Shown here in pieces: positions 53,607-62,611 of a stretch of DNA of 64,000 nt. The position numbers were made by a program, and so were the translations under genes. The notes beneath the pieces are model-generated. The model had not been told where the DNA came from and did no database searches. It saw only the letters and a list, made by a program, of their open reading frames with translations. The first letter of the stretch is position 1. Each line of letters begins with the position of its first letter. The stretch is from the NCBI GenBank assembly GCA_020633415.1, contig JACKDQ010000002.1, forward strand, positions 186,001-250,000, read 5' to 3'. Source of the stretch: Deltaproteobacteria bacterium. GTDB lineage: Bacteria > Myxococcota_A > Polyangia > GCA-2747355.

Positions 53607-55065
53607 ACTCAACGGGCGTATCGCCCAAGCACCGGAATTCAGCGAAGCGCCAGCGATCATTGCCGACGTCAGTACCCTCAGCGCGCGTGTTCTCGAGGCA
53701 TCGTTGCCAGCACTGCGCCTCGGCATCGATTCACACATGTCGATGGTTACCGCGCGAGCACTCTGCCCCGATCTGACAGTCATCCCACCCAACGCGACTT
53801 TTCGAAACGAACTCAAACAGCGAATTCTCCAGTTGCTCTACCAGCTCGCCCCTGTGGTCGGTCATGACCAGCAAGACAGCTTCTTTTTGGACCTATCCGG
53901 CACCGAGCGCATTCATCCCAACGAAGCGCAGCTCGCACAACAGATCCATCGGCGCATCGCCGAGATTCCCTTACCAGCGATCGTCGCGATCGCTGATCAG
54001 CCGATCAGCGCCTGGATCGCCGCGCGCGCCTGCAGCGGCGCAACGCAAACTCAGATCGTCCCAGCGGGTGACGACCAAGCGTTCATCGGCAAACTTCCAC
54101 TGGCGAACTTGCCGATGCCAGAGGAAATCCAGCGCTTCTGTCACGTTTTGGGAATCGCCTCGCTCAAAGAACTCCAAACGCTTCCTCACGGAGCCCTTTG
54201 TCGGCGCTTTGGCAAACTTGCCGATCAGCTTGAGCGACGGATCTTTGGCCAAGCAAACGACGTGTTTAACATCGAAATCCCACCATCACCCGATCAGGTC
54301 TCACTTGATCTCGATGATCCAACCTCAAGCCTCGAAGTCCTGCTCTTTCTTCACAAGAGCTTGCTCGATCGGCTCACCTGCGAGGTAAAGAACAAGCGGC
54401 TGGTTATCGCTTGCCTGCAACTCGGATGGCAACTGGCCGACCGCACTGTCGTCGAACGGCAATTTCGCCCAGCCCAACCAACGCTCTCTAGCCGCTGTTT
54501 GCTCGACCTGCTCGGTTTATGGTTCCGCCAATGCGATCTGCCCGCCGAAGTCCTCTCCATTTCCCTCTCAGCGGTCGAAGTTGGCCGAGCAACTGCGCGG
54601 CAGCTCGCACTGTTCGATCGTCAACAGCAGGTCGCTGAAGAAGCCTTTGACAGCGCCCTCGCGCAACTGGTTGCGATGTTCGGTGAGCGATCAGTTGTCA
54701 CCCCAGAGCTCAGCGACACATTTCTCCCGGAGCAGCGGATCGTTTGGCGCGATTACCGCAGCGCCCGCCTCTCAACTGCGCAAAAGATCACCGCGCACAC
54801 GCCTGTCAGCCAAAGCCTGCCGCCTGCCATCCGTTTATTCGACCCGCCGCGAAAGCTGACGTGGGATCGCAAACGCAAACTCTTCTTCGATGCCGACACC
54901 AGCTACCATGTCCGCCGCACCGACGGTCCATTCCACTTGCAGGGCCAGTGGTGGCATGACACGCCGTTTAACCGGCAGTACATCCTGGTCCACACCGATC
55001 AGGACGAGCTGTTGCTGCTCTTTTGGGAAGATAAACGCTGGCACCTCCAGGGCCTCTTCGACTGA
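53569..55065 (+). CDS. imuB: ImuB, inactive Y-family polymerase-like protein
   Basis: A 498-residue protein from ATG 53569 (MSRTACLWLPQF, the usual ImuB opening); the longer frame from 53392 overlaps imuA and has shadow composition. Y-family fold traces: FFLDLSGTERIHPNE, RRIAEIPLPAIVAIAD, and LPMPEEIQRFCHVLGIASLKELQTLP (helix-hairpin-helix). The catalytic acidic residues of active Y polymerases (SxDE) are missing, as in other ImuB proteins. The C-terminal tail is long, ending with a Trp-rich segment. ImuB bridges the beta clamp and DnaE2. Confidence 0.9.
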   Translation: MSRTACLWLPQFELNGRIAQAPEFSEAPAIIADVSTLSARVLEASLPALRLGIDSHMSMVTARALCPDLTVIPPNATFRNELKQRILQLLYQLAPVVGHDQQDSFFLDLSGTERIHPNEAQLAQQIHRRIAEIPLPAIVAIADQPISAWIAARACSGATQTQIVPAGDDQAFIGKLPLANLPMPEEIQRFCHVLGIASLKELQTLPHGALCRRFGKLADQLERRIFGQANDVFNIEIPPSPDQVSLDLDDPTSSLEVLLFLHKSLLDRLTCEVKNKRLVIACLQLGWQLADRTVVERQFRPAQPTLSSRCLLDLLGLWFRQCDLPAEVLSISLSAVEVGRATARQLALFDRQQQVAEEAFDSALAQLVAMFGERSVVTPELSDTFLPEQRIVWRDYRSARLSTAQKITAHTPVSQSLPPAIRLFDPPRKLTWDRKRKLFFDADTSYHVRRTDGPFHLQGQWWHDTPFNRQYILVHTDQDELLLLFWEDKRWHLQGLFD

Positions 55066-58000
55066 TGAGCCACGCTCGCTATGCTGAGCTCCATTGCCGC
55101 AGCAATTATTCCTTTCTTAGCGGCGCATCTCATCCAGCGGAGCTGATCAGTCGTGCAGCCGAACTAGGTCTTGCCGGCTTAGCGATCACCGACATCGCAG
55201 GTCTGTATGGCATCGTCCGTTGCTACGAAGCACTGGCCGCCATCGAAAACCCGCCCCAGCTGATCTACGGCAGCGAACTGCCGCTCATCGATGGCGTTCG
55301 CAACGATAGCATCGTGCTGCTCGCCCAGGATCTCACCGGGTACGGCAATCTCTGCCAACTGATCACTATCGGCCGACGACGCGCACAAAAGGGCGAGTTC
55401 GCTTTGCACCCCTTTGATCTCGAGCAAACCGGCACGGCCGGCCTGATCGCCCTTTACGCCGGCCCACGCAGCCTCGCTTTACACGCGCTCCAGCGCGGCG
55501 ACGACGACCAAGCCGAGCGGTTGACCGCACGCTACAAGGAGCTGTTCGCCGACCGGCTCTATCTCGAGCTAACACGACATCAACGCCCAGGTGACGTCGC
55601 TCGCTCACTCGCAGTCAATCAGCTCGCACGGCGCCTCGATCTGACCGCTGTGGCGACTAACGATGTTCACTTTCATCACCGCGCGCGCAAGCCACTTCAC
55701 GACGTCTTAACCTGCATCAGGCAACAAACCACGCTGCCTCAGGCCGGTCGGCTGCTGCTTCCCAATGCTGAGCGTGCGCTCAAGCCAGCTGCAGCGATGG
55801 CCGCGTTATTCGCCGACCTCCCAGAGGTTGTCGCGCAAACCGTAACGGTCGCCGAGCGTTGTACCTTTCGATTAGACAGCCTGCGCTACAGCTATCCTGA
55901 TCAACCGGTTCCCGCGGGTCACGATCTCGACTCCTATCTTGCCTTGCTCGCTCGTCGTGGGCTGAGCCAACGCCTCGGTGGTCAGCGCGCCTGCACGCTC
56001 CACGCACAACTCGAGCGAGAGCTGAAGATCATCAAGCAGCTGGGCTATGCCGGCTATTTTCTGACGATGTGGGAGATCGTTCAGTTCTGCCACGCGCAGC
56101 GTATCCTTTGCCAGGGACGCGGATCGGCCGCTAACTCGTTGGTCTGTTTCGCGACGGGCATTACCTCAGTCTCGCCCGATCAGATCGACATGTTGTTTGA
56201 GCGATTCTTATCGCTCGAGCGCGACGAGCCGCCGGACATCGACCTCGACATCGAGCACGATCGGCGCGAAGAGGTCATCCAAGAGGTCTACAAACGCTAT
56301 GGTCGCGACAAGGCAGCGATGGTCGCCGAAGTGATCCGCTACCGTACCCGTTCAGCCATTCGCGACGTCGGCAAAGCGATCGGCCTGAGTGAGCAAACGG
56401 TACTGCGCATCAGTCGCTATTGCGCCCACGGCTTCGATGGAAACGAAGCCCGCGCCGCGCGAGCCGCCGGGCTCGACGCCAACGGCAAAACCTGGCGTCA
56501 ATTGCGCGAGCTTGCCAACCAGCTCAACGACTTCCCCCGTCACCTCTCGATCCATGTCGGTGGCTTTGTCTTAAGCAGCGGACCACTTAGCGCCTTGGTT
56601 CCGCTAGAGAACGCCCGCATGCCAGATCGAACGGTGATCCAATGGGACAAGTACGATATCGAGACAATGCGTATTTTCAAAGTCGACCTGCTCGGTCTGG
56701 GCATGCTCAACGTCATCGCGCGTGCCTTCTTTTCTTTGCAAGAGCACCGCAACCAACCGTTGAGCTTGGGCAGCATCCCCGCCAACGATCGTCCGACCTA
56801 TCAGATGATCCAGCGTGCCGACACGATCGGCGTCTTTCAGATCGAGTCACGTGCACAAATGGGCATGTTACCGCGACTCAAGCCGGACAACTTCTACGAC
56901 TTGGTGATCGAGGTCGCCCTGGTTCGTCCAGGTCCGATCCAAGGCGGAATGGTTCATCCCTACCTGCGTCGCCGTCGCGGCGAGGAGTCGATCGACTACG
57001 CCCATCCACGCCTGAAACCGATCTTGCATCGCACCCTTGGCGTGCCGATCTTTCAGGAGCAAGTGATGCGCATGGCTGTCGAGGTCGGCGGCTACTCACC
57101 CGGCGAAGCCGATCAGCTCCGTCGTGACATGGGCGCTTGGCGACACAGCGGCAAGATGGCGCAACACCAGAAGCGCTTGTACGCTAAAATGCTCGAGGAA
57201 GGCATCGATGCCGAGTTCGCTCAACGCATCGTCAAGCAGATCGAAGGATTCGGCGCCTATGGTTTTCCCGAATCTCATGCTGCAGCTTTCGCCCACCTGG
57301 TTTATGTCTCCGCCTATCTCAAATGCCACTATCCAGCGGAGTTCGCGCTTGCGCTGGTCAACGCCCAGCCGATGGGCTTTTATCAAGTCTCGTCGATCAT
57401 TGCCGATGCCCATCGCCACAGCGTGCAGATCCGCGGCGTCGATATTCAGGCCAGCGACTGGGAGAGCACGCTCGAGAGCACAGTCGGTGCGGGGACAATT
57501 CGTCTCGGTCTGCATCAGGTCCGTGGATTGGGACAGGCGGCGGGCGAACGAATCGTGCTTGCCCGCGGCACGCAGCCCTATGCATCGATCGACGACGTCG
57601 CGCGGCGCGCCAGCTTGCAGCGCCCGCAGCTCGTCAAGCTCGCGCTGGCCGGCGCTTTCGGCTGTTTTGTCGACCGTCGTCGCGCGCTCTGGCGTGCAGC
57701 CGCTCTCGGCGGATCGGGATTGGTCGACAATGCACTCGACGAGCCAGACGTGCGCTTTGCTGAGCTGTCAGCCAGCGAACGCCTAAAAATGGATTATCAG
57801 TACAGTGGATCGTTCATCCAGAGCCACCCACTGGCACTGTTGCGCAATCGTCTGCGCCAGCGTGGAGCGATCAGTGCTCGAGATCTACGTAGCGCTCGCG
57901 GTGGCGATGCTGTGGCCGCTGCAGGGATCGTGATCGTTCGTCAACGCCCGACAGGTCCGGGGGGCGTCGTCTTCATGGCGCTCGAGGACGAGACCGGATT

Positions 58001-58184
58001 GATCGACGTCGTGCTTCGGCCAGCGATCTTCGAGGCGCACCGCACGCTGATCTGCTTGGCCGAGATGCTGCTGATCCGCGGCACCCTCCAGGCCGACGGC
58101 GGCGCACGCAGCATCTTGGCGGAGCGGCTTGAGAACCTGATCGATGCGCCAGCCTGGGGCGTCCGCTCGCGCGATTTTCATTGA
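55065..58184 (+). CDS. dnaE2: error-prone DNA polymerase III alpha subunit DnaE2
   Basis: A 1039-residue C-family polymerase. N-terminal PHP domain (AELHCRSNYSFLSGAS, LAITDIAGLYG), palm with PPDIDLDIEHDRR (Asp391, Asp393, Asp395), then SAIRDVGKAIGL, and EQVMRMAVEVGGYSPGEAD. A C-terminal OB fold is present but shorter than in DnaE1. The first codon overlaps the imuB stop (TGATG). With imuA and imuB it forms the DNA-damage mutagenesis cassette. Confidence 0.95.
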   Translation: MSHARYAELHCRSNYSFLSGASHPAELISRAAELGLAGLAITDIAGLYGIVRCYEALAAIENPPQLIYGSELPLIDGVRNDSIVLLAQDLTGYGNLCQLITIGRRRAQKGEFALHPFDLEQTGTAGLIALYAGPRSLALHALQRGDDDQAERLTARYKELFADRLYLELTRHQRPGDVARSLAVNQLARRLDLTAVATNDVHFHHRARKPLHDVLTCIRQQTTLPQAGRLLLPNAERALKPAAAMAALFADLPEVVAQTVTVAERCTFRLDSLRYSYPDQPVPAGHDLDSYLALLARRGLSQRLGGQRACTLHAQLERELKIIKQLGYAGYFLTMWEIVQFCHAQRILCQGRGSAANSLVCFATGITSVSPDQIDMLFERFLSLERDEPPDIDLDIEHDRREEVIQEVYKRYGRDKAAMVAEVIRYRTRSAIRDVGKAIGLSEQTVLRISRYCAHGFDGNEARAARAAGLDANGKTWRQLRELANQLNDFPRHLSIHVGGFVLSSGPLSALVPLENARMPDRTVIQWDKYDIETMRIFKVDLLGLGMLNVIARAFFSLQEHRNQPLSLGSIPANDRPTYQMIQRADTIGVFQIESRAQMGMLPRLKPDNFYDLVIEVALVRPGPIQGGMVHPYLRRRRGEESIDYAHPRLKPILHRTLGVPIFQEQVMRMAVEVGGYSPGEADQLRRDMGAWRHSGKMAQHQKRLYAKMLEEGIDAEFAQRIVKQIEGFGAYGFPESHAAAFAHLVYVSAYLKCHYPAEFALALVNAQPMGFYQVSSIIADAHRHSVQIRGVDIQASDWESTLESTVGAGTIRLGLHQVRGLGQAAGERIVLARGTQPYASIDDVARRASLQRPQLVKLALAGAFGCFVDRRRALWRAAALGGSGLVDNALDEPDVRFAELSASERLKMDYQYSGSFIQSHPLALLRNRLRQRGAISARDLRSARGGDAVAAAGIVIVRQRPTGPGGVVFMALEDETGLIDVVLRPAIFEAHRTLICLAEMLLIRGTLQADGGARSILAERLENLIDAPAWGVRSRDFH

Positions 58185-58240
58185 TCGCGCTCGCTCAGCT
58201 GACCATGCCTGGCACGATCACTTGCGCGGGCGACCATCTG

Positions 58241-58834
58241 CTAGCGCTGTGCCGCGAGCTCAGCCATTTGCGCGGCGAGCCAGTCGCAGTCCAGACGCTG
58301 GACGGTCTGACCGACTTCGACAACACCGACGAGATAATCGCCGCCAGCTTGGGCTTTGGCAGCCGGAAGCTCGACGAACACGCCCGCACCGATCAGCGCT
58401 TCCTGCTGGGCGATCAGCAGATGCTGTTCGAGGGTCTGTCCATCAGCACTGTAAACGAACCCGCTGTGCTGAAAGCGTGGTGTCTTGAAGCGGACATCCC
58501 CGCGCTCAAGCGCCCGCGCCACGCCCTGGCGACAGGCGAGCTTGGCCGGCGCCAGCGGCAGCTGACGCTCCAATTTGAGCAGCGCCCAATCTCGGTTGCT
58601 CCGCCGGGCGCGTACAACAAGGCGCGTCACCTGTCGTCCGATCGAGAGCTGCAACTCCGCATCGCTCGCCTCGCTGACGCAGCTCGCTGCCGTCAGCACC
58701 AGGTCGCGGTCGGGACCAACCAGACTCGCCGCACAAACGCGACCACCCGCAGTGCTCAGTTGCAGCCCGTCGCTGATCGGCTGTTTCGCAGCAAACGGCT
58801 GACAGCCTGCCCAAAGCAGCGTCGCCAGCAGCAT
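58241..58834 (-). CDS. degenerate trypsin-like lipoprotein (probable pseudo-protease)
   Basis: A 197-residue protein from ATG 58834, preceded by CAGG; the TTG-started longer frame is less likely. Lipobox WAGC. The trypsin fold is recognisable (VLTAASCVS, NRDWALLKLE), but the catalytic His of TAAHC is Ser, and the GDSGGP region reads IGAGVFVEL, so the nucleophile is lost. It is unlikely to be proteolytic and may have become a binding protein. Convergent with dnaE2 and 184 nt away from the patatin gene. Confidence 0.7.
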   Translation of the reverse strand: MLLATLLWAGCQPFAAKQPISDGLQLSTAGGRVCAASLVGPDRDLVLTAASCVSEASDAELQLSIGRQVTRLVVRARRSNRDWALLKLERQLPLAPAKLACRQGVARALERGDVRFKTPRFQHSGFVYSADGQTLEQHLLIAQQEALIGAGVFVELPAAKAQAGGDYLVGVVEVGQTVQRLDCDWLAAQMAELAAQR

Positions 58835-59018
58835 TGCCTGGAATTTGCCGATCACGCCGGCAACAAAAGCAAAGAGCGCGCCACCACAAACACGAATGAT
58901 TTCGGGTGGCAACCAGAGATGTCGGTGTGGCTCGCACCCCCCAACGATTCATCGAAGGCGCGGCAGGTGACCGCGCACGCCGACACCGTTTGCGGGCAAA
59001 GCGTGCCATACTTCGCCG

Positions 59019-59804
59019 ATGAGCCGCTCTGACGCACAAACACCGACCGCACCTTCTCAGACCCTAGCCAACTGGCTATCCGAGGAGCCATTCACCTTGG
59101 CGATGTCCTCCGGTTTCTTTGGCTTTTTTGCCCACTGCGGCATGCTGCGTGCCCTCGAGGAGCGCGGACTGCTGCCGGCCGCCGTCGCCGGCGCCAGCGC
59201 GGGTGCTTTGGTCGCCGGTGCTTGGGCCGCTGGGCTTTCGGCGGAAATCCTCGCGAGCCATTTGCTCGGGCTGTCGCGCCGCGACTTTTGGGACCCGCGC
59301 CCGGGACTCGGCCTACTCAGTGGTCAGCGGTTCGCTCAGCTACTCGACCAACTCCTGCCCGCGCAACGTTTTGACCAATGCCGCACGCCGCTCGCCGTCT
59401 CGGTGTTCGAGCTGCGAACCCGTCAGACCGTCGTGCTCAAGCGTGGCGCACTAACCCCCGCGATCCGCGCGTCGTGCGCGGTGCCGTTGTTGTTTCATCC
59501 GGTTCGCATCAACGGCAGGCTCTACGCCGACGGTGGCATCGCCGATCGACCGGCGATGGTCGGCGTCCGTCGCGACGAGCGCGTGCTCTACCATCACATC
59601 GCCTCGCGATCGCCCTGGCGCGTCCACGCTCCCCAGATTCCTAGCCGTCCGAAGCTCACCGCGTTGGTGATCGATGGGCTGCCGCGCTCCGGCCCGTTTC
59701 GACTGCAGGCCGGCCACCAAGCGCTGCAACTGGCTTACGAAGCAACGAAGCGCGCACTCGGTCTGCCGCGCACACAGACCGGTCAGCTTTCGGTCAGCTG
59801 CTAA
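59019..59804 (+). CDS. patatin-like phospholipase
   Basis: A 261-residue protein. The nucleophile elbow GASAGAL has Ser60; the dyad Asp171 lies in LYADGGIADRP. The oxyanion region is SSGFFGFFAHCGML, with Ser/Phe where the family has Gly-rich GGG. No signal peptide. Patatins hydrolyse acyl ester bonds of membrane lipids. The stop is TAA 59802-59804, but the same frame continues open for 59 codons, see the small frame that follows. Confidence 0.88.
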   Translation: MSRSDAQTPTAPSQTLANWLSEEPFTLAMSSGFFGFFAHCGMLRALEERGLLPAAVAGASAGALVAGAWAAGLSAEILASHLLGLSRRDFWDPRPGLGLLSGQRFAQLLDQLLPAQRFDQCRTPLAVSVFELRTRQTVVLKRGALTPAIRASCAVPLLFHPVRINGRLYADGGIADRPAMVGVRRDERVLYHHIASRSPWRVHAPQIPSRPKLTALVIDGLPRSGPFRLQAGHQALQLAYEATKRALGLPRTQTGQLSVSC

Positions 59805-59858
59805 AGAGAAGCGATCGACATCCCGCGCATCCCATACTTCGAGCTGCAGTTTGTCGCG

Positions 59859-59984
59859 ATGCTTACCGGGGCGGTCGTGTTTCTCGTTGGATCAGCGATG
59901 GTCCGCATCCGCGACATTGGACAGATCCTCGGCGAGCGCACGCCACCGCGACGAGCGGGCAGTGCGCACAAAATGCCCCTTTAG
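59859..59984 (+). CDS. possible small membrane protein in the patatin frame
   Basis: A 41-codon frame from ATG 59859 to TAG 59982-59984, in the same frame as the patatin gene. It encodes a membrane helix (MLTGAVVFLVGSAMV) followed by a charged segment (RIRDIGQILGERTPPRR). In-frame codons continue upstream to the patatin TAA without another stop. No ribosome-binding site. It could be a small protein, a readthrough extension, or chance. Confidence 0.3.
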   Translation: MLTGAVVFLVGSAMVRIRDIGQILGERTPPRRAGSAHKMPL

Positions 59985-60036
59985 TCTCTAGAGCACAGCG
60001 AGTCACGCCGCTGTCAGCGCGCTGAGCCGCTCGCTG

Positions 60037-61263
60037 CTAAAAGTTTTCGAAGGCTGCCGACTCGGCCAGCCGCGGATCCTTGACCGGGATCAACGGGTGC
60101 TTGCGCCACAGCCAGGTGACGAAGCCCAGGTATAGGCCGCCGATCGCTAGCGTGCAGCCGAGGTCGGTCAGGCCGAGGTGGACGGTCTCTGGATGCAGCG
60201 TCGGCATCACCAGCCAATAGACGTCGACCCAATGGATAACCATCATCCACAGCGCAGCCAGGATCAGCGGCAATCGTGCGCGCTTGGTGATCCGCGTCAT
60301 CAAAAAGAAGAACGGCACAACGAAGTGACCGACGGCGATCATCACGCTGATCTTGCGCCAGGCACCTGGCCAACGCTGCGCATACCAGGCCGTCTCCTCG
60401 GGAATGTTGGCGTACCAGATCAACATGTACTGGGAAAACGCGATGTAGGCCCAGAACACGGTAAAGGCGAACAACAACTTGCCCAAGTCGTGAAAGTGCT
60501 CGACGGTGAGCAGGTCAGCTGTCACCTTGGCACGCCGCGCAGCCATCGCGATCAGCGTCAGGACCGCGAACATCCCAACCACGCTACCCGCGAAGTAATA
60601 GACGCCAAACATCGTCGAGTACCAGTGCGGCTCAAGACTCATGATCCAGTCTACCGCCGCGTAGGTAACGGTCAGCGCATAGAGCAATAGCGCCGGTCCG
60701 GAGACGATCTGCATCTTGCGCGTCAGCTGCCGATCTCCGCTCTTATCCTGCTGCGTCGAGCGCTTAAAGAACCAAAAACCGAAACCGCCCCAGATCACAA
60801 AGTAGATCGCGGCGAAGGTGTAGAAGCGCCCCAGGTTGAGGTAGGCCGCTTTGTGCTGCAGGATCGGATCTTTGGCAACCGCCTCGGCATGCGTCCAGTG
60901 AAACAGGTCATGGGCGCCAAGTGCCACGGGGATAAACAACACCGCGAACAGTGCCAGCGGGGCGATCAGTGTCTCAGCCATTCGGCGAACGATAACGCTC
61001 CAGCCGGCTCGCGCCGCATGCTGAACGAGCACGAAAAACAGGCCGCCCAGGCCGATGCTCAGCCAGAACAAGAACGCCGTCAGGTACGAAAAATAGAACT
61101 GTTTGATCTGCTCGTGGGACTTGAACCCGCCCATCAACGTCAGACCAATGCCAATGCCACTGAGGCAGAAGAAGATGATCGGCAGCTTGGCCCACAGGCC
61201 ATGCTTGGCCGAAATGGTCACACTCGCCGGATCGACTTCGGTTACTTGATGGTGACCGCTCAT
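60037..61263 (-). CDS. actF: alternative complex III subunit ActF (quinol:cytochrome c oxidoreductase membrane protein)
   Basis: A 408-residue polytopic membrane protein of about ten helices, e.g. LPIIFFCLSGIGIGLTLMGG, LIAPLALFAVLFIPVALGA, LILAALWMMVIHWVDVYWLVMP. Sequence features (AHDLFHWTH, WIMSLEPHWYSTMFGVYYFAGS, FSQYMLIWYANIPEETAWY) match the last ACIII membrane subunit. It follows actE with a 4 nt overlap. ACIII oxidises quinol and reduces a c-type cytochrome, replacing the bc1 complex. Confidence 0.9.
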   Translation of the reverse strand: MSGHHQVTEVDPASVTISAKHGLWAKLPIIFFCLSGIGIGLTLMGGFKSHEQIKQFYFSYLTAFLFWLSIGLGGLFFVLVQHAARAGWSVIVRRMAETLIAPLALFAVLFIPVALGAHDLFHWTHAEAVAKDPILQHKAAYLNLGRFYTFAAIYFVIWGGFGFWFFKRSTQQDKSGDRQLTRKMQIVSGPALLLYALTVTYAAVDWIMSLEPHWYSTMFGVYYFAGSVVGMFAVLTLIAMAARRAKVTADLLTVEHFHDLGKLLFAFTVFWAYIAFSQYMLIWYANIPEETAWYAQRWPGAWRKISVMIAVGHFVVPFFFLMTRITKRARLPLILAALWMMVIHWVDVYWLVMPTLHPETVHLGLTDLGCTLAIGGLYLGFVTWLWRKHPLIPVKDPRLAESAAFENF

Positions 61264-62069
61264 TTGTTCCCACCTTCGGGTTTTGCCGCGGCTGATGACG
61301 GCTTCGCCTCGGCCGCCGTAGCCTTGGGCTCCGCGGGTGCCGGCACCTTCGCATCAGCGCCGGGTGCTGCTTTCGCATCAGCGCCGGGTGCTGCTTTGGA
61401 ATCCGCCGGCGTCGGGGGCTCGACTGGCATCTCGGTCGGCTTCAAGTCAGCGCGTTGTCCGACCGGCACGGCGTCCAGCGGCGCGGTGCGCGCGACTTGC
61501 AGCGCGCGCAGATAGCTGACGATCGCCCAGCGATCGGCGACCGGAATTTGCGCGCGGTAGCCAGGCATCGTGCGCACACCGTTTGATGCGATATCAAACA
61601 ACTGGCCCAACGGTAGCTGCTTGATCCGTTTGAGATGGAAGCTCGGCGGCGGTACGAAGCCCCACTTCAAGCCTCGTGCGGTGATCAGCCCTTTGCCGTT
61701 ACCGGTACGATCGTGACACGTCGCGCAATAGATGTCGAAGCGCTCGCGCCCGCGCTCAAGCAGATCGATCGTCAGCTTGACCTGATCGGGCAACGTCTTA
61801 GCGAAGGCCCCGGCAACTTTGCCGGTGTAATAGTGAGGATCGGCGTTGAGCTCGCCTCGAGCGACCGTCCCGGGCACATCGAGGCGCATCGCTCGCCCGT
61901 CCTCGAAGAACGGGTTCGGTTCTTGCGGATCGTAGCGCGCCTGCTGGTCCATGTTCTGGTTGAGATGCACGGGAGGAACGCGCGAGATGTCTCCCTCGCA
62001 GGCGGTCAAGAACAGCACGCCCAGAAGCAGCCCTGCACCCGCTCTTACAGTGTCTTGAATCACACGCAC
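61260..62069 (-). CDS. actE: alternative complex III monohaem cytochrome c subunit ActE
   Basis: A 269-residue lipoprotein from GTG 62069. Lipobox FLTAC. The single haem site is IYCATCHDRTGNG, with a probable axial Met in TMPGYRAQI. The last 70 residues are Ala/Pro/Lys-rich low complexity with repeated AAPGADAK. Membrane-anchored haem protein that passes electrons within ACIII. Its stop overlaps the actF start by 4 nt. Confidence 0.92.
   Translation of the reverse strand: MRVIQDTVRAGAGLLLGVLFLTACEGDISRVPPVHLNQNMDQQARYDPQEPNPFFEDGRAMRLDVPGTVARGELNADPHYYTGKVAGAFAKTLPDQVKLTIDLLERGRERFDIYCATCHDRTGNGKGLITARGLKWGFVPPPSFHLKRIKQLPLGQLFDIASNGVRTMPGYRAQIPVADRWAIVSYLRALQVARTAPLDAVPVGQRADLKPTEMPVEPPTPADSKAAPGADAKAAPGADAKVPAPAEPKATAAEAKPSSAAAKPEGGNK
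61351..61398 (-). repeat. 24-bp tandem duplication in the ActE tail
   Basis: Two adjacent 24-bp copies (61351-61374 and 61375-61398), differing at one base, encode the repeated AAPGADAK linker. In frame. Confidence 0.85.
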
Positions 62070-62074
62070 GGCGC

Positions 62075-62611
62075 TTACTCCTCCACCAGCTCGACGTGCG
62101 TAGCGCCAACTTTTTTCAGCAGCTCTACGGTGTCCAATTTGTCGAACTTGGGATCGACGGCCTCGATCGAGATGAAAAACTTGTCGTCGGTAACCCGCGC
62201 GAACCGCTCAGAGCGAAACAGCGAGTGGTACAGCTGAGGCAGACGGTTAAGATGGAACATGCCAAATACCGCACCGAGCGCGCAAAACAGCACCATCAGC
62301 TCGAAACAGATCGGCACGAAAGCCTGCCAAGAGAACAGCGGCTTGCCGCTGATCACCAGCGGGTAGTTGACGGCACTCGTCCACCACTGCAAGAGCAGCC
62401 CGGCGCCGGCGCCCGTCAGCCCCATCACGAAGACTAACCAAGGCAGAATCGATGCGGGCAGGCCCATCGCTTTGTCCAGGTTATGGACTGGAAACGGCGT
62501 ATGGGAGTCCCACTTCTTGAAGCCGGCGTCGCGGATCTGCTCGCAAGCACTGAACAGCGATGCCGTGGTATCGAACTCCGCCAACGCGCCGTAGAGTTTC
62601 TCGCTGGCCAT
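62075..62611 (-). CDS. actD: alternative complex III subunit ActD (DUF3341)
   Basis: A 178-residue protein with two membrane helices (LPWLVFVMGLTGAGAGLLLQW and FVPICFELMVLFCALGAVFGMF). The N-terminal YGALAEFDTTASLFSACEQIRDAGF and HTPFPVHNLDKAMG segments are typical of DUF3341/ActD. It overlaps the actC stop by 1 nt and ends 5 nt before actE. Confidence 0.92.
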   Translation of the reverse strand: MASEKLYGALAEFDTTASLFSACEQIRDAGFKKWDSHTPFPVHNLDKAMGLPASILPWLVFVMGLTGAGAGLLLQWWTSAVNYPLVISGKPLFSWQAFVPICFELMVLFCALGAVFGMFHLNRLPQLYHSLFRSERFARVTDDKFFISIEAVDPKFDKLDTVELLKKVGATHVELVEE

